This document shows, in pieces, positions 22,357 through 30,585 of a DNA stretch of 64,000 bases. A model generated the notes under the pieces. It was not told where the DNA came from, ran no database searches, and was given only the letters and a program-made list of their open reading frames with translations. The stretch spans positions 44,959 through 108,958 of the forward strand of contig NZ_CAJRAY010000085.1 in assembly GCF_907165215.1 (NCBI RefSeq). The letters run 5' to 3'. The number at the start of each line of letters is the position of its first letter. Within the stretch, counting starts at the first letter, position 1. This stretch comes from Thermobacillus xylanilyticus (GTDB lineage Bacteria > Bacillota > Bacilli > Paenibacillales > Paenibacillaceae). The translations under genes and the position numbers were made by a program.

Positions 22357-23874
22357 ATGCGTGCTGACGGCCCACAACAACCCGGCACGGTGCTCTTGCT
22401 GCACAGCAACGATTTGCACAGCCGGCTGGAACAAGCTGCGAAATTTTCGGCGTATATTGCGGAGGCCCGGAACCGGTACGGCGCGGACCGGCTGCTCGTG
22501 CTCGATGCGGGCGACCATATGGACCGGATGCGGAAGGAGACGGAAGGCACCGGCGGCCGGGTCAACATCGAGCTGCTGAACGAGGCGGCGTTCGATGCGG
22601 TGACGCTGGGGAACAACGAAGGCCTCTCATGGACGATGGACGCGCTGGACGAACTGTACGGCGGGCATGCGCATTTTCCGGTCGTATGCGCGAACATGAT
22701 CCGGGAATCGGACGGTGGCCGGCCTTCGTGGATGAAGCCGGCCGTCTTCGTGGAGAAAGGCGGCATCACCTTCGGCATTACGGGCGTGACGGCCGCGTTC
22801 CGCGATTTCTACATCGAGCTCGGCTGGCGGATGCTCGATCCGGTCGAAGCGGCGGCCGAACAGGTCAGACGGCTCCGGCCGCAAGCGGACATCGTCATCG
22901 TCCTGTCCCATCTCGGCCTGCCGATGGACCGTCGGCTGGCGGAGGAGATCGAGGGCATCGATCTCATACTCGGCGGCCACACGCATCATCTGCTGGAGGA
23001 ACCGCTCGTCATCGGGGAGACGGTCATTCTTGCGACCGGGAAGTTCGGAGATTATCTGGGGCGGGTCGAGATCGACCGCCGGGCGGACGGCCGCGGTTTC
23101 GCCTTCCGCGCGTCGGTCGTGCCCATGGCCGAGGCGGCTGAACGGCCGGAAGCGGCCGGCGTGATCGCCCGCGGGCTCGCCGAAGCCGAGGCCGCGCTGA
23201 GCCGCGTTGAAGCGGTGCTCGCCGCGCCGCTCGAGGCGTTCGACGATCGGGAATCGCCGCTTCCGAACCTGCTGGCCGCGGCCATTCGCCGCCATACCGG
23301 CGCGGAGATCGGCCTCGTGAACGCGGGGCAGATCCTCGGGGGACTTCCCGCCGGCGGCGTGACGACCGGCCGGCTGCACGCGATCTGCCCTTCGCCGATC
23401 AACCCGTGCCGGATGACGCTCACCGGCCGGCACATCCGGCAGGCGCTGGAAGAGGCGCTGCTGGCCGAATGGATCGAGCGCCCGATCCGCGGCTTCGGCT
23501 TCCGCGGTGAGCGGCTCGGCACGCTTGCCGTGGACGGCCTCCGGATCGTGTACGATCCGGACGGTCCGCCGTTCGGCAAGCTGCGCGAAGTGACGGCGGG
23601 AACCGAGCCGCTCCGGGATGACCGCCTCTACACGGTCGGCACAATCGACATGTTCACGTTCGGCATCGGGTACGAATCGTTGAAACTCGGCACGGACATC
23701 CGGCTCTATCTTCCCGAATTCATCCGCGACGTGCTCGCGGCCGAGCTTGCGGATGCCGCATCCGTAGAGGAAGCGCATCGCATCCGATGGTTTGCACGGT
23801 CCGGCGGGGCCCATTTGCATGGGATGCCTCCCGGGCAGTACAATGAAAATAGATTCAAGCAGAACATTCAATAG
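22357..23874 (+). CDS. Metallophosphatase / 5'-nucleotidase family protein (YunD-like)
   Basis: 505 residues. An N-terminal calcineurin-like domain shows HSNDLHSRLEQ (Asp and His ligands), LDAGDHMDRMR, LGNNEGLSW (GNHE is GNNE, as I recall for YunD), LSHLGLP and LGGHTHHLL. The C-terminal 5'-nucleotidase domain (about 265-490) has NLLAAAIRRHTGAEIGLVNA. There is no signal peptide or wall anchor, unlike secreted UshA-type enzymes, so a cytoplasmic enzyme acting on nucleotides or sugar nucleotides is likely. Substrate not shown. The next gene follows after 9 bases. Confidence 0.85.
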   Translation: MRADGPQQPGTVLLLHSNDLHSRLEQAAKFSAYIAEARNRYGADRLLVLDAGDHMDRMRKETEGTGGRVNIELLNEAAFDAVTLGNNEGLSWTMDALDELYGGHAHFPVVCANMIRESDGGRPSWMKPAVFVEKGGITFGITGVTAAFRDFYIELGWRMLDPVEAAAEQVRRLRPQADIVIVLSHLGLPMDRRLAEEIEGIDLILGGHTHHLLEEPLVIGETVILATGKFGDYLGRVEIDRRADGRGFAFRASVVPMAEAAERPEAAGVIARGLAEAEAALSRVEAVLAAPLEAFDDRESPLPNLLAAAIRRHTGAEIGLVNAGQILGGLPAGGVTTGRLHAICPSPINPCRMTLTGRHIRQALEEALLAEWIERPIRGFGFRGERLGTLAVDGLRIVYDPDGPPFGKLREVTAGTEPLRDDRLYTVGTIDMFTFGIGYESLKLGTDIRLYLPEFIRDVLAAELADAASVEEAHRIRWFARSGGAHLHGMPPGQYNENRFKQNIQ

Positions 23875-23883
23875 GGGCTAACC

Positions 23884-25032
23884 ATGAACATCAATGCAGA
23901 CCGCTTGGCGGCACCATCCGCCGGACTGCCGGAGCTGTCGCCGGAATACGATCCGTGGGATCCGATCCGGTCGCTCCGCCGTTACGGACGGCATGTGCTG
24001 ACCAGCGTGGAATTTACCGTATCCAACCTGTGCAACATGCGCTGCGAGCATTGCGCCGTCGGATACACGCTTGCGATGAGCGAACCGGAGAAGCTGCCGA
24101 TCGATCTCATCCTGAAACGACTGGATGAAGTCGAACATCTCGAGACGATCAGCATCACGGGCGGGGAACCGTCCTTCTCGGAGAAGACGGTGCGCGAATA
24201 TATCGTGCCGCTGCTCAAGTACGCGCGCAGCCGCAATCTCCGCTCGCAGCTCAACTCCAACCTGACGCTCGACTACGGCCGATACGAGATGATCGCGCCC
24301 TGGCTCGACGTCATGCACATTTCCTACAACTACACGTCGGTGGAAGAGTTTCACCGCATCACCTTCGGCGCTTCGCCCCATCCGCCGTCGCGGGAGACGG
24401 CCGCCCGTCTGTACGAGCGGATGGTGGACAACGCGCAGAGGCTGGCGAAGGGCGGCCTGTTCGTGTCCGCCGAGTCGATGATCAACTATCGGACGCACCG
24501 GGACATCGTGCGCATTCACCGCGATATCGTCGAGATGGGCTGCCGCCGGCATGAAGTCCATCCGATGTATCCGAGCGCCTTCGCCGCTTCGCTGCCGATG
24601 CTGTCGCGCGCCGAGATGGCGGCCGCCATCGAGCAGTTGATCGAACATCGCGATCCGAACGTCTGGATGCTGTTCGGCACGCTGCCGTTCTATGCGTGCA
24701 GCCCGGATCCGGAGGAGCGCCGGCTTGCGCGCCGGCTTGCCGAGACTGAAGGCGTCACGGTGCGCAACGATCCGGACGGCCGCAACCGGCTCAATGTGAA
24801 TGTATTTACGGGCGATGTCTTCGTGACGGACTTCGCGGATGTTCCGGCATTCGGCAATATCCGCGAGGAACGGCTGGACGACATTTTCGCGAAATGGCTG
24901 AACGGACCGCTCGCCCGCAGCGTGAACTGCCACTGCCCGGAAGCGGGCTGCTGCGGACCGAATCTGCTCGTCAAATCGATGTATTATGCCGATGTCGATT
25001 TCACCACCCGCCGGGCGCTGGCGGATGCTTGA
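23884..25032 (+). CDS. Radical SAM protein, YfkAB type
   Basis: 382 residues. Radical SAM Cys motif at 50/54/57 (VSNLCNMRCEHCAVGYT), ITGGEPSFSEKTV, and a C-terminal cysteine cluster (NCHCPEAGCCGPNLLVKSMY) that defines the CxCxxxxC YfkAB family and probably binds another cluster. It is as long as the fused yfkA+yfkB of Bacillus. Reaction unknown. It lies 9 bases after the metallophosphatase gene, so the two are likely co-transcribed. Confidence 0.87.
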   Translation: MNINADRLAAPSAGLPELSPEYDPWDPIRSLRRYGRHVLTSVEFTVSNLCNMRCEHCAVGYTLAMSEPEKLPIDLILKRLDEVEHLETISITGGEPSFSEKTVREYIVPLLKYARSRNLRSQLNSNLTLDYGRYEMIAPWLDVMHISYNYTSVEEFHRITFGASPHPPSRETAARLYERMVDNAQRLAKGGLFVSAESMINYRTHRDIVRIHRDIVEMGCRRHEVHPMYPSAFAASLPMLSRAEMAAAIEQLIEHRDPNVWMLFGTLPFYACSPDPEERRLARRLAETEGVTVRNDPDGRNRLNVNVFTGDVFVTDFADVPAFGNIREERLDDIFAKWLNGPLARSVNCHCPEAGCCGPNLLVKSMYYADVDFTTRRALADA

Positions 25033-25096
25033 CCAGGTGCGTATCCGACAGACGGCAACGGAAACAACCTGTGGAAAGCGAGGTCGATGAACGGAC

Positions 25097-26134
25097 ATGC
25101 CGGTACGCACCTTGATCATGATCGCGGTGGGACTCGGACTGCTGTATCTGCTCTTCACGGTCGGCGCGCCGTTTCTGCTTGCCTTGGTCGTGGCGATTTT
25201 CATTGAACCGCTCACCGCGCTGCTCATTCGGGTGTCACGCGGCAAGCTCAACCGGGTGGCGGCGGGGACGATATCAAGCACGGTGTTCACCATCGTACTG
25301 CTCGGCCTGATCGCGCTGCTCGGCGCGCGCATCGTGAGCGAACTTGTCGCGTTCTGGAACCGGGTGCCCGGCTACGTCAGCAACCTGAACGTGTACTTCC
25401 AGGACGCATTGAACGATGCAAGATCGCTATACGAGCATTTGCCGCCGGATACGGCAGCCCAGATCGAGAATTGGCTGGCGGGTCTGACCGGCACCCTGAC
25501 GCAGGCGGCGACCAGTCTGTCCCGCCTCTTCCTCAGCCTGGCCGGCGAGATTCCGAACCTGTTCATTTTCTTCATCGTCTTCCTGGTGGCCGTGTACATG
25601 TTCAGCTACAGCTTGCCGACGATGAAAGCGTCGTTCCTCTCGATCTTCGCCGAGGAATCGCGCAAGCAAGTGGAAGAAGTGCTGGACAATCTGCGCAGGT
25701 CGATCTTCGGTTTTCTGCGCTCGCAGCTGATCCTGAGCGCGCTGACGTACATCATTACGCTGAGCGGGTTTCTTCTGCTCGGGGTCAAATATCCGATGGC
25801 GATCGCCCTGCTCGTCGTCATCGTCGACATCATGCCGATTCTCGGCACCGGCTCGGTGCTCGTTCCGTGGGGGTCGTACCTGATCCTGACCGGCGATTAC
25901 TACACGGGAATCGGCCTGATCGTGCTGTTCCTTTTCATCACGGTCTTCCGCCGCATCATCGAGCCGAAGGTGCTGGGCGATTCCATCGGCATCAGCGCCT
26001 TGGCCGCGCTGATCAGCCTGTATGTCGGGCTGAAGCTCGTCGGCGTCATCGGCGTGTTTCTCGGTCCGCTCGTCGTCATCATTTTCATGGCGGCTCGCAA
26101 GGCGGGACTGTTCCAATTGAAAATCCGGCTCTGA
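25097..26134 (+). CDS. ytvI: AI-2E/YtvI-type membrane protein
   Basis: 345 residues with seven or eight membrane segments: two at 5-40, one near 55-80, a soluble helical part (about 85-145), then IPNLFIFFIVFLVAVYMFSY and four more. The motif PILGTGSVLVPWGSYLIL and the end GVFLGPLVVIIFMAARKAG are typical of the AI-2E transporter family. Similarity to YtvI, a sporulation membrane protein, is suggested by the sequence style and by the cotJ operon next door. Transport substrate is not established for the family. Confidence 0.82.
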   Translation: MPVRTLIMIAVGLGLLYLLFTVGAPFLLALVVAIFIEPLTALLIRVSRGKLNRVAAGTISSTVFTIVLLGLIALLGARIVSELVAFWNRVPGYVSNLNVYFQDALNDARSLYEHLPPDTAAQIENWLAGLTGTLTQAATSLSRLFLSLAGEIPNLFIFFIVFLVAVYMFSYSLPTMKASFLSIFAEESRKQVEEVLDNLRRSIFGFLRSQLILSALTYIITLSGFLLLGVKYPMAIALLVVIVDIMPILGTGSVLVPWGSYLILTGDYYTGIGLIVLFLFITVFRRIIEPKVLGDSIGISALAALISLYVGLKLVGVIGVFLGPLVVIIFMAARKAGLFQLKIRL

Positions 26135-26147
26135 TCGTTGCCATTGC

Positions 26148-26201
26148 ACAGGCCCTTGTCCGATTCGGGATGATTCCCGCGGACAAGGGCCTTGTTTTTT
26201 T
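26148..26201 (+). terminator. Terminator after ytvI-like gene
   Basis: ACAAGGGCC-type arms (AGGCCCTTGTCC with GGACAAGGGCCT) plus an inner CGGGA/TCCCG stem are followed by seven T residues at 26195-26201. Confidence 0.9.
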
Positions 26202-26271
26202 GCGTCTGCCGCCGCTTCGTGCTGCATACCTATTAATTGGAGCAGTCTTGTGATGTGAGGAGGGAACCGTC

Positions 26272-26505
26272 CTGGACCAGCTGAATCAGGTTCGGAAATG
26301 GCATCCGTTCGTCGGCCCGTTCGACCCTTGTCCGCCGATCACCGTCAAGGCGTATCTTGTGCCGCCGAACTTGTTCATCCCGTACCAGCCGCCGAACTGG
26401 CCGCAGTTCTCGCCCGCGGAAGCGCTGAAACGGGGCACGCTGTGGCCGGCGCTTTACAGTCCGTATGAATCCCGCATGCTGGAAGGGAGGGCGGAAGCGC
26501 AATGA
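26272..26505 (+). CDS. cotJA: CotJA spore coat protein, CTG start
   Basis: 77 residues (DQLNQVRKWHPFVGPFDPCP, VPPNLFIPYQPPNWPQFSP), a small Pro-rich protein of the CotJA family. The frame has no ATG, GTG or TTG before the conserved part; a stop lies at 26251-26253. AGGAGG at 26258-26263 is eight bases before a CTG at 26272, so CTG is the probable start. CATACCTA at 26225-26232 could be part of a sigma-E -10, in line with the mother-cell role of cotJ in Bacillus. It overlaps cotJB by 4 bases. Confidence 0.87.
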   Translation: MDQLNQVRKWHPFVGPFDPCPPITVKAYLVPPNLFIPYQPPNWPQFSPAEALKRGTLWPALYSPYESRMLEGRAEAQ

Positions 26506-26771
26506 GCGCCGGGAATAAGCCGGACGAAGCGTACTATCAGCTCCTGACAGAGCTGCAGCAGCTCGATTTCGTGCTCGTGGAGCTGACGCTTTATCTGGAC
26601 ACGCATCCTTACGACATGCAGGCGGTGCAGCAGTTCAACCAGTTCGCGCAGCGACGGCAGCAAGTCGCGCAAGTTTACGAGAGCCGGTACGGGCCGCTCC
26701 TGCAGTTCGGCCACAGCTTTTCCCGCTATCCGTGGGACTGGGCGAACACGCCGTGGCCGTGGCAAGTGTAG
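26502..26771 (+). CDS. cotJB: CotJB spore coat protein
   Basis: 89 residues: YYQLLTELQQLDFVLVELTL, YLDTHPYDMQAVQQFNQFA, ending YPWDWANTPWPWQV, the typical CotJB pattern with a Trp-rich end. It starts at an ATGA overlap with cotJA. CotJA, B and C depend on each other for incorporation into the inner coat in Bacillus. Confidence 0.95.
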   Translation: MSAGNKPDEAYYQLLTELQQLDFVLVELTLYLDTHPYDMQAVQQFNQFAQRRQQVAQVYESRYGPLLQFGHSFSRYPWDWANTPWPWQV

Positions 26772-26816
26772 CGCCAGCCGGCGAGCCGACAACCGGTCAA
26801 GGAGGGACTTCAGGCG

Positions 26817-27386
26817 ATGTGGATTTATGAGAAAAAATTGCAATACCCGGTCCGCGTCAGCAAATGCGACCCGCGGATGGCCAAATATCTGATCGAGCAG
26901 TACGGCGGCGCGGACGGCGAATTGTCGGCGGCGCTCCGCTACCTGAATCAGCGGTACACGATCCCGGACAAGGTAATCGGATTACTTACGGACATCGGCA
27001 CGGAAGAATTTGCCCATCTCGAGATGATCGCGACGATGGTCTATAAACTGACAAAAGACGCGACCGTCGAGCAACTGGAAGCGGCGGGACTCGGTCCCCA
27101 CTACTCGAACCACGACCGGGCGCTGTTCTACAACAACGCGGCCGGCGTGCCGTGGACGGCGACGTACATTCAGGCGAAGGGCGATCCGATCGCGGATCTC
27201 TATGAGGACATTGCGGCGGAGGAAAAAGCGCGGGCGACCTACCAGTGGCTCATCGACCAGACGGACGACGTCGATCTCCAGGACAGCCTGAAGTTCCTCC
27301 GCGAGCGCGAGATCGTCCACTCGCTGCGGTTCCGCGAGGCGGTCGAGCTGCTGAAGGCGGAGCAGGAGACGAAGAAGGTGTTTTGA
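26817..27386 (+). CDS. cotJC: CotJC, manganese catalase-like spore coat protein
   Basis: 189 residues with the manganese catalase fold: two helix pairs carrying Glu/His ligands (ELSAALRYLNQRYTIPDKV, GTEEFAHLEMIATMVYKL, EEKARATYQWLIDQT, REREIVHSLRFREAV). GGAGG precedes the ATG at 26817. It may protect the forming spore from peroxide. Last gene of cotJABC; a terminator follows about 30 bases later. Confidence 0.95.
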   Translation: MWIYEKKLQYPVRVSKCDPRMAKYLIEQYGGADGELSAALRYLNQRYTIPDKVIGLLTDIGTEEFAHLEMIATMVYKLTKDATVEQLEAAGLGPHYSNHDRALFYNNAAGVPWTATYIQAKGDPIADLYEDIAAEEKARATYQWLIDQTDDVDLQDSLKFLREREIVHSLRFREAVELLKAEQETKKVF

Positions 27387-27414
27387 CGGATGTGTGATGC
27401 CGAACGTTCGCTTG

Positions 27415-27456
27415 CGGGATGTCATCAGCCTGCCGTGGCTGGGACATCCCGTTTTT
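27415..27456 (+). terminator. Terminator after cotJC
   Basis: CGGGATGTC (27415-27423) and GACATCCCG (27443-27451) form a perfect 9-bp stem, followed by TTTTT. Confidence 0.85.
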
Positions 27457-27485
27457 GGTAAAATCGGATTGAGATCACAGCAGGA

Positions 27486-27731
27486 GGAACCTGGCTTGGC
27501 TTTATCGGTGATCTCATCCTCTGCCTTATCGTTTGTTGGGGGATTTATCGCGGTTATCCCAAATCCTTTAGCAACAAGTTTCTGCTTTTGGGCATTCAAC
27601 TCACCCTGCCCGGCATTTTTCTGCTCATGCTGTCGCATTTTCAAGGCGAAATTTTCTTTATGTACCTGGCTGCTGCAGCAACGGTTTTCGGAACGGTATT
27701 GTCCATCCTGTTTGCTTTCAAGGAAAAATGA
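27486..27731 (+). pseudogene. Small membrane protein gene without a normal start
   Basis: A frame open to TGA at 27729-27731 encodes a convincing membrane protein with three hydrophobic segments (WLGFIGDLILCLIVCWGIYR, KFLLLGIQLTLPGIFLLML, FFMYLAAAATVFGTVLSILF). A good AGGAGGAA at 27482-27489 is present, but no ATG, GTG or TTG follows it in this frame; the only candidate is ATT at 27468, before the site. Either the start is lost, a small deletion occurred, or a rare start is used. Family not recognised. The overlapping frame that begins with TTG at 27497 shows no protein-like features. Confidence 0.4.
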
Positions 27732-27772
27732 AAGCCCTGCATTTGTACTGCCATCAAAGGAGAGAGCAACCC

Positions 27773-28132
27773 GTGCGACGCGAAACCTGTGTACCGACGG
27801 GCGTAGACCTGAAAAATACCGGCTTTGGCTACACGTTATCGTTAATCGGCGGCAAATACAAAATGATCATCTTGTACAAGCTGGCCGAACAGGGGGTCAT
27901 GCGGCACAACGAGCTGAAACGAAGCATCGGCACGATTTCCTTCAAAACGCTGAGCGTCATGCTGAAGGAACTGGAGGCCGACGGCCTGATCATCCGAAAG
28001 GAATTCCCCCAGGTCCCGCCAAAAGTCGAATACTCGTTATCGGAGCGCGGACGCTCCCTCGTTCCTTTGTTGAACATGATGTGCGAGTGGGGAGAAAACA
28101 ACCGTTTGCCCGAACGGGGGAGCGTACGGTAA
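27773..28132 (+). CDS. HxlR-family regulator with N-terminal Cys
   Basis: 119 residues from GTG at 27773 (AAGGAGAG eight bases upstream; an upstream in-frame ATG lacks a site). Winged helix typical of HxlR/DUF24: GKYKMIILYKLAEQGVMRHN, ISFKTLSVMLKELEADGLI and EYSLSERGRSLVPLL. Cys6 (RRETCVPTG) is in the position used for thiol sensing by YodB and related regulators. It converges with a quinone-reductase-like gene nine bases away, the sort of target such sensors control. Control is inferred. Confidence 0.87.
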   Translation: MRRETCVPTGVDLKNTGFGYTLSLIGGKYKMIILYKLAEQGVMRHNELKRSIGTISFKTLSVMLKELEADGLIIRKEFPQVPPKVEYSLSERGRSLVPLLNMMCEWGENNRLPERGSVR

Positions 28133-28141
28133 AGCCGCCGG

Positions 28142-28702
28142 TTACATCTTGTCGATAAATCTCAAATAATCCTTCGCGCTTTGGTCCAACGCGTCCGCGG
28201 ACGATTCATGCTCGGCGCCGGGCACATTGCCGCCGGGCTCCTTTTCTGTGCCGTAATGCGCAAAGATCGAGCGATAATTTGCGCTGCAATACCGGAACGT
28301 TGTTTCGAACGGAACGAGAATTTGTTCCAGCGTGTACCGGTATCTGCCTGTTTCGCTGTAATCCTCTCTCCGGATACCCGCAGATACCGCCAAAGCAACT
28401 TTGCGATTTTTCATTTTATCCCCTTTTGAGCCGTAAGCCCATCCGTATTCGAGCACGTCGTCCAGCCATTTTTTGAGGAGCGGCGGGCAGTTGAACCAAT
28501 AAACGGGGAACTGGAGCACCAGATTGCCATGCGCTTCCACCCGTGCTTGTTCTTGTCCGACGTCAATCTTTCCGTCGGGATAAGCCTTGTACAATTCGTG
28601 AACCGTATATTTCTCCGGGTATTTTCGGAGTTCTTCCACCCATCGCTTGTTGATGACGGATGCTTCGATGTTCGGGTGCGCAACGATGACAAGAGTTTTC
28701 AA
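28142..28702 (-). CDS. NAD(P)H quinone oxidoreductase / flavodoxin-fold reductase
   Basis: 186 residues from TTG at 28702, with AAGGAGG seven bases upstream. Flavodoxin-like fold with KTLVIVAHPNIEASVINKRW, LVLQFPVYWFNCPPLLKKWL and GWAYGSKGDKMKNRKVALAV, typical of the NQO/KefF/YrkL family that uses FMN or FAD to reduce quinones by two electrons. It is probably cytoplasmic and involved in electrophile defence with the convergent HxlR regulator. Confidence 0.9.
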   Translation of the reverse strand: MKTLVIVAHPNIEASVINKRWVEELRKYPEKYTVHELYKAYPDGKIDVGQEQARVEAHGNLVLQFPVYWFNCPPLLKKWLDDVLEYGWAYGSKGDKMKNRKVALAVSAGIRREDYSETGRYRYTLEQILVPFETTFRYCSANYRSIFAHYGTEKEPGGNVPGAEHESSADALDQSAKDYLRFIDKM

Positions 28703-28843
28703 AGTGAAGGCCTCCTTCAAGAACTGGATGTGTCCCCGAGTATAAAGGGTCTGCTGCAATGAAGGAAGTACGCACTTTTGGGCCAGGTACTTACGTAAAG
28801 GTGAGTGTCAAACGAACAAGAAACCGCAATGGAGGGTGCCGTG

Positions 28844-28975
28844 ATGACCTATCTGATCCTGATCCTGCTCATCCTCAACCTGATTCTGCTCATCCGCATC
28901 AACAGCAAACTGCCCGGCAAAGATCCCGTCCGGGAAGCGGTCGAACGATACTACAAAGAAAAGGCACAAAAATAA
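28844..28975 (+). CDS. 43-residue single-pass membrane protein
   Basis: A short frame from ATG at 28844 (or GTG at 28841) with GGAGGG upstream. Residues 3-21 are a membrane helix of Leu and Ile (YLILILLILNLILLIRI), then a charged tail (REAVERYYKEKAQK). No family recognised. A GC-rich hairpin (28976-29005) follows. The site and the hydrophobic pattern support a real gene. Confidence 0.55.
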   Translation: MTYLILILLILNLILLIRINSKLPGKDPVREAVERYYKEKAQK

Positions 28976-29017
28976 CCCCTCGCCTCCGTTCAGGGGCGGG
29001 GGGTCTGCGCGTTCGGT

Positions 29018-29113
29018 TCAATACCAGCCGTCGACCGCCGTGCCGTCTTGATAAATCCGCGTCACATCCGGATCATAATGGACGGGTGTGTCGGAGAAGA
29101 AATACCAGCGTCG
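29018..29113 (-). pseudogene. Remnant of a protein C-terminus
   Basis: A 31-codon frame (WYFFSDTPVHYDPDVTRIYQ and ending DGTAVDGWY) runs to a TGA but has a stop directly upstream and no start. It looks like the 3' end of a decayed gene in the region 28976-29216, which otherwise holds nothing I can recognise. Confidence 0.3.
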
Positions 29114-29216
29114 TCACGGACAAGGTGTCTTCTTCAACGAAGAAGATCACGACATATGGAAAACTTCATCGATCTTCACATTTGAAGCTTCAAACAGCAA
29201 TTGGAAGTTACGCGTC

Positions 29217-30506
29217 TCAAATCCCTTCCACGATCCGCCGCGCCCGCTTCGACACCTGAGCTAGCAGCTCGTCCTCGTCGATCGTGAGCAGCCGCCGGCC
29301 CCGCATCAGCACCCGGCCGTTCACGATCGTCGTGTCCACGTCCGCGCCGACCGCGCAGTACGCGAGCAGGGAAGGGAGATTGTGGACGGGCTGCAGGTGC
29401 GGTTTTCGCAGATCGATCAAAATGAGGTCCGCTTTCTTGCCGGCTTCCAGCGTGCCGACCTCATCCGCAATTCCGAGCACCGAAGCGCTCCCTGCCGTCG
29501 CCATGCGCAGCGCCTCCATGGCCGGCAGTTTCGCGGGGTCGCCGTAATCCAGCTTCTGCAGCCAGGCGGCGGCCCGGATCTCCTCGAACATGTCGAGCGT
29601 AGCCGCGCTGCCCGCGCCGTCCGTGCCGATCCCGACCGCGATGCCTTGTTCCGTCATCTCCGACACCGGCGCAATGCCGCAGCCCAGTTTCAGATTGCTG
29701 ATCGGATTGTGCGCCGCGCCGCCCCGCATGCCCCTCAAATATCCGATGTCCCGCCGGTTCAGATGGACGCTGTGGGCGAGCAGGACATGCGCCTTCTCGA
29801 ACAGCCCGAGATGGTACAAATATTCGGTCGGCGTCTGATTGTACCGCTCCCGGATCAACGCAACTTCTTCCACCGTCTCCGCGAGATGGGTATGGATCGG
29901 GATGTCCTCCTGCTCCGCCAGCCGGATCACCTCGCGCCAGAGCTCCGGCGGAACGGTGTACGGCGAATGCGGACCCAGCATCGTCGTGATCCGGCCTTCG
30001 GCCTTGCCGCTCCACCGCTTGATGAGATCGAGCGCTTCCGCCATGCGCCGCCCGCCGTCATCCTCCGTGAAAACAAGCCCGCGGGTCAGCGAGGCGCGCA
30101 TCCCGGTTTCCTCCACCGCCGCCGCGATTTCGTTCATGTGGATGTACATGTCGGCGAATGCCGTCGTGCCCGAGCGGATCATTTCGGCCATCGCGAGTTT
30201 CGCGCCCCAGTAAATGTCTTCGGGTGTCATCCGGGCTTCGGCGGGAAACATCTTCTTCTCCAGCCAGTCCATCAGCTTCAGATCGTCGGAGAAGCCCCGC
30301 AGCAAGCTCATGGGGGTGTGCTGATGGGCGTTGATCAGCCCCGGCATCGCCGCCATTCCTTCGGCATGAATGACCTCATCGGCCCCGGCGTCCCGGATGG
30401 CCGGCTGAATGTCCGCGATCCGGCTGCCGTCGATCAGGATGTCCCCGGTGAACGGCGCATCGTGCCGCATCGTCAGAATCGTGGCGCCTTTGATCAGCAA
30501 TTTCAT
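29217..30506 (-). CDS. mtaD: Amidohydrolase, methylthioadenosine/S-adenosylhomocysteine deaminase type
   Basis: 429 residues, amidohydrolase TIM-barrel: metal ligands His61 and His63 (NAHQHTPM), HTHLAETVEEV, AHSVHLNRRDI, HNPISNLKLGCG and Asp in GIGTDGAGSAAT. This set matches MTA/SAH deaminases (TrzA/AtzA-like), which turn S-adenosylhomocysteine or 5'-methylthioadenosine into inosyl forms; guanine or other amine substrates cannot be excluded. A good site precedes the ATG at 30506. It is divergent from the MerR-methyltransferase gene, an attractive link through SAH, but this is inference. Confidence 0.87.
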   Translation of the reverse strand: MKLLIKGATILTMRHDAPFTGDILIDGSRIADIQPAIRDAGADEVIHAEGMAAMPGLINAHQHTPMSLLRGFSDDLKLMDWLEKKMFPAEARMTPEDIYWGAKLAMAEMIRSGTTAFADMYIHMNEIAAAVEETGMRASLTRGLVFTEDDGGRRMAEALDLIKRWSGKAEGRITTMLGPHSPYTVPPELWREVIRLAEQEDIPIHTHLAETVEEVALIRERYNQTPTEYLYHLGLFEKAHVLLAHSVHLNRRDIGYLRGMRGGAAHNPISNLKLGCGIAPVSEMTEQGIAVGIGTDGAGSAATLDMFEEIRAAAWLQKLDYGDPAKLPAMEALRMATAGSASVLGIADEVGTLEAGKKADLILIDLRKPHLQPVHNLPSLLAYCAVGADVDTTIVNGRVLMRGRRLLTIDEDELLAQVSKRARRIVEGI

Positions 30507-30541
30507 TGTGACAACCTCCTCCTTCGAGCGCTATACTAAAC

Positions 30542-30564
30542 CTTGACGCAAGTGGAAGGTCAAG
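30542..30564. promoter_or_regulatory. Inverted repeat, probable MerR operator
   Basis: CTTGAC-N11-GTCAAG lies in the 79-base divergent region, 21 bases before the MerR-family start. Arm length and spacing are usual for MerR-type operators. Which promoter it governs is not clear. Confidence 0.55.
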
Positions 30565-30585
30565 CGCGGGAGGCGAGGACGTCTC

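Noticed and set aside
27394..28158. A 254-residue frame from the terminator through the HxlR gene
   Set aside because: It covers a terminator and two better-supported frames and has no family-like sequence.
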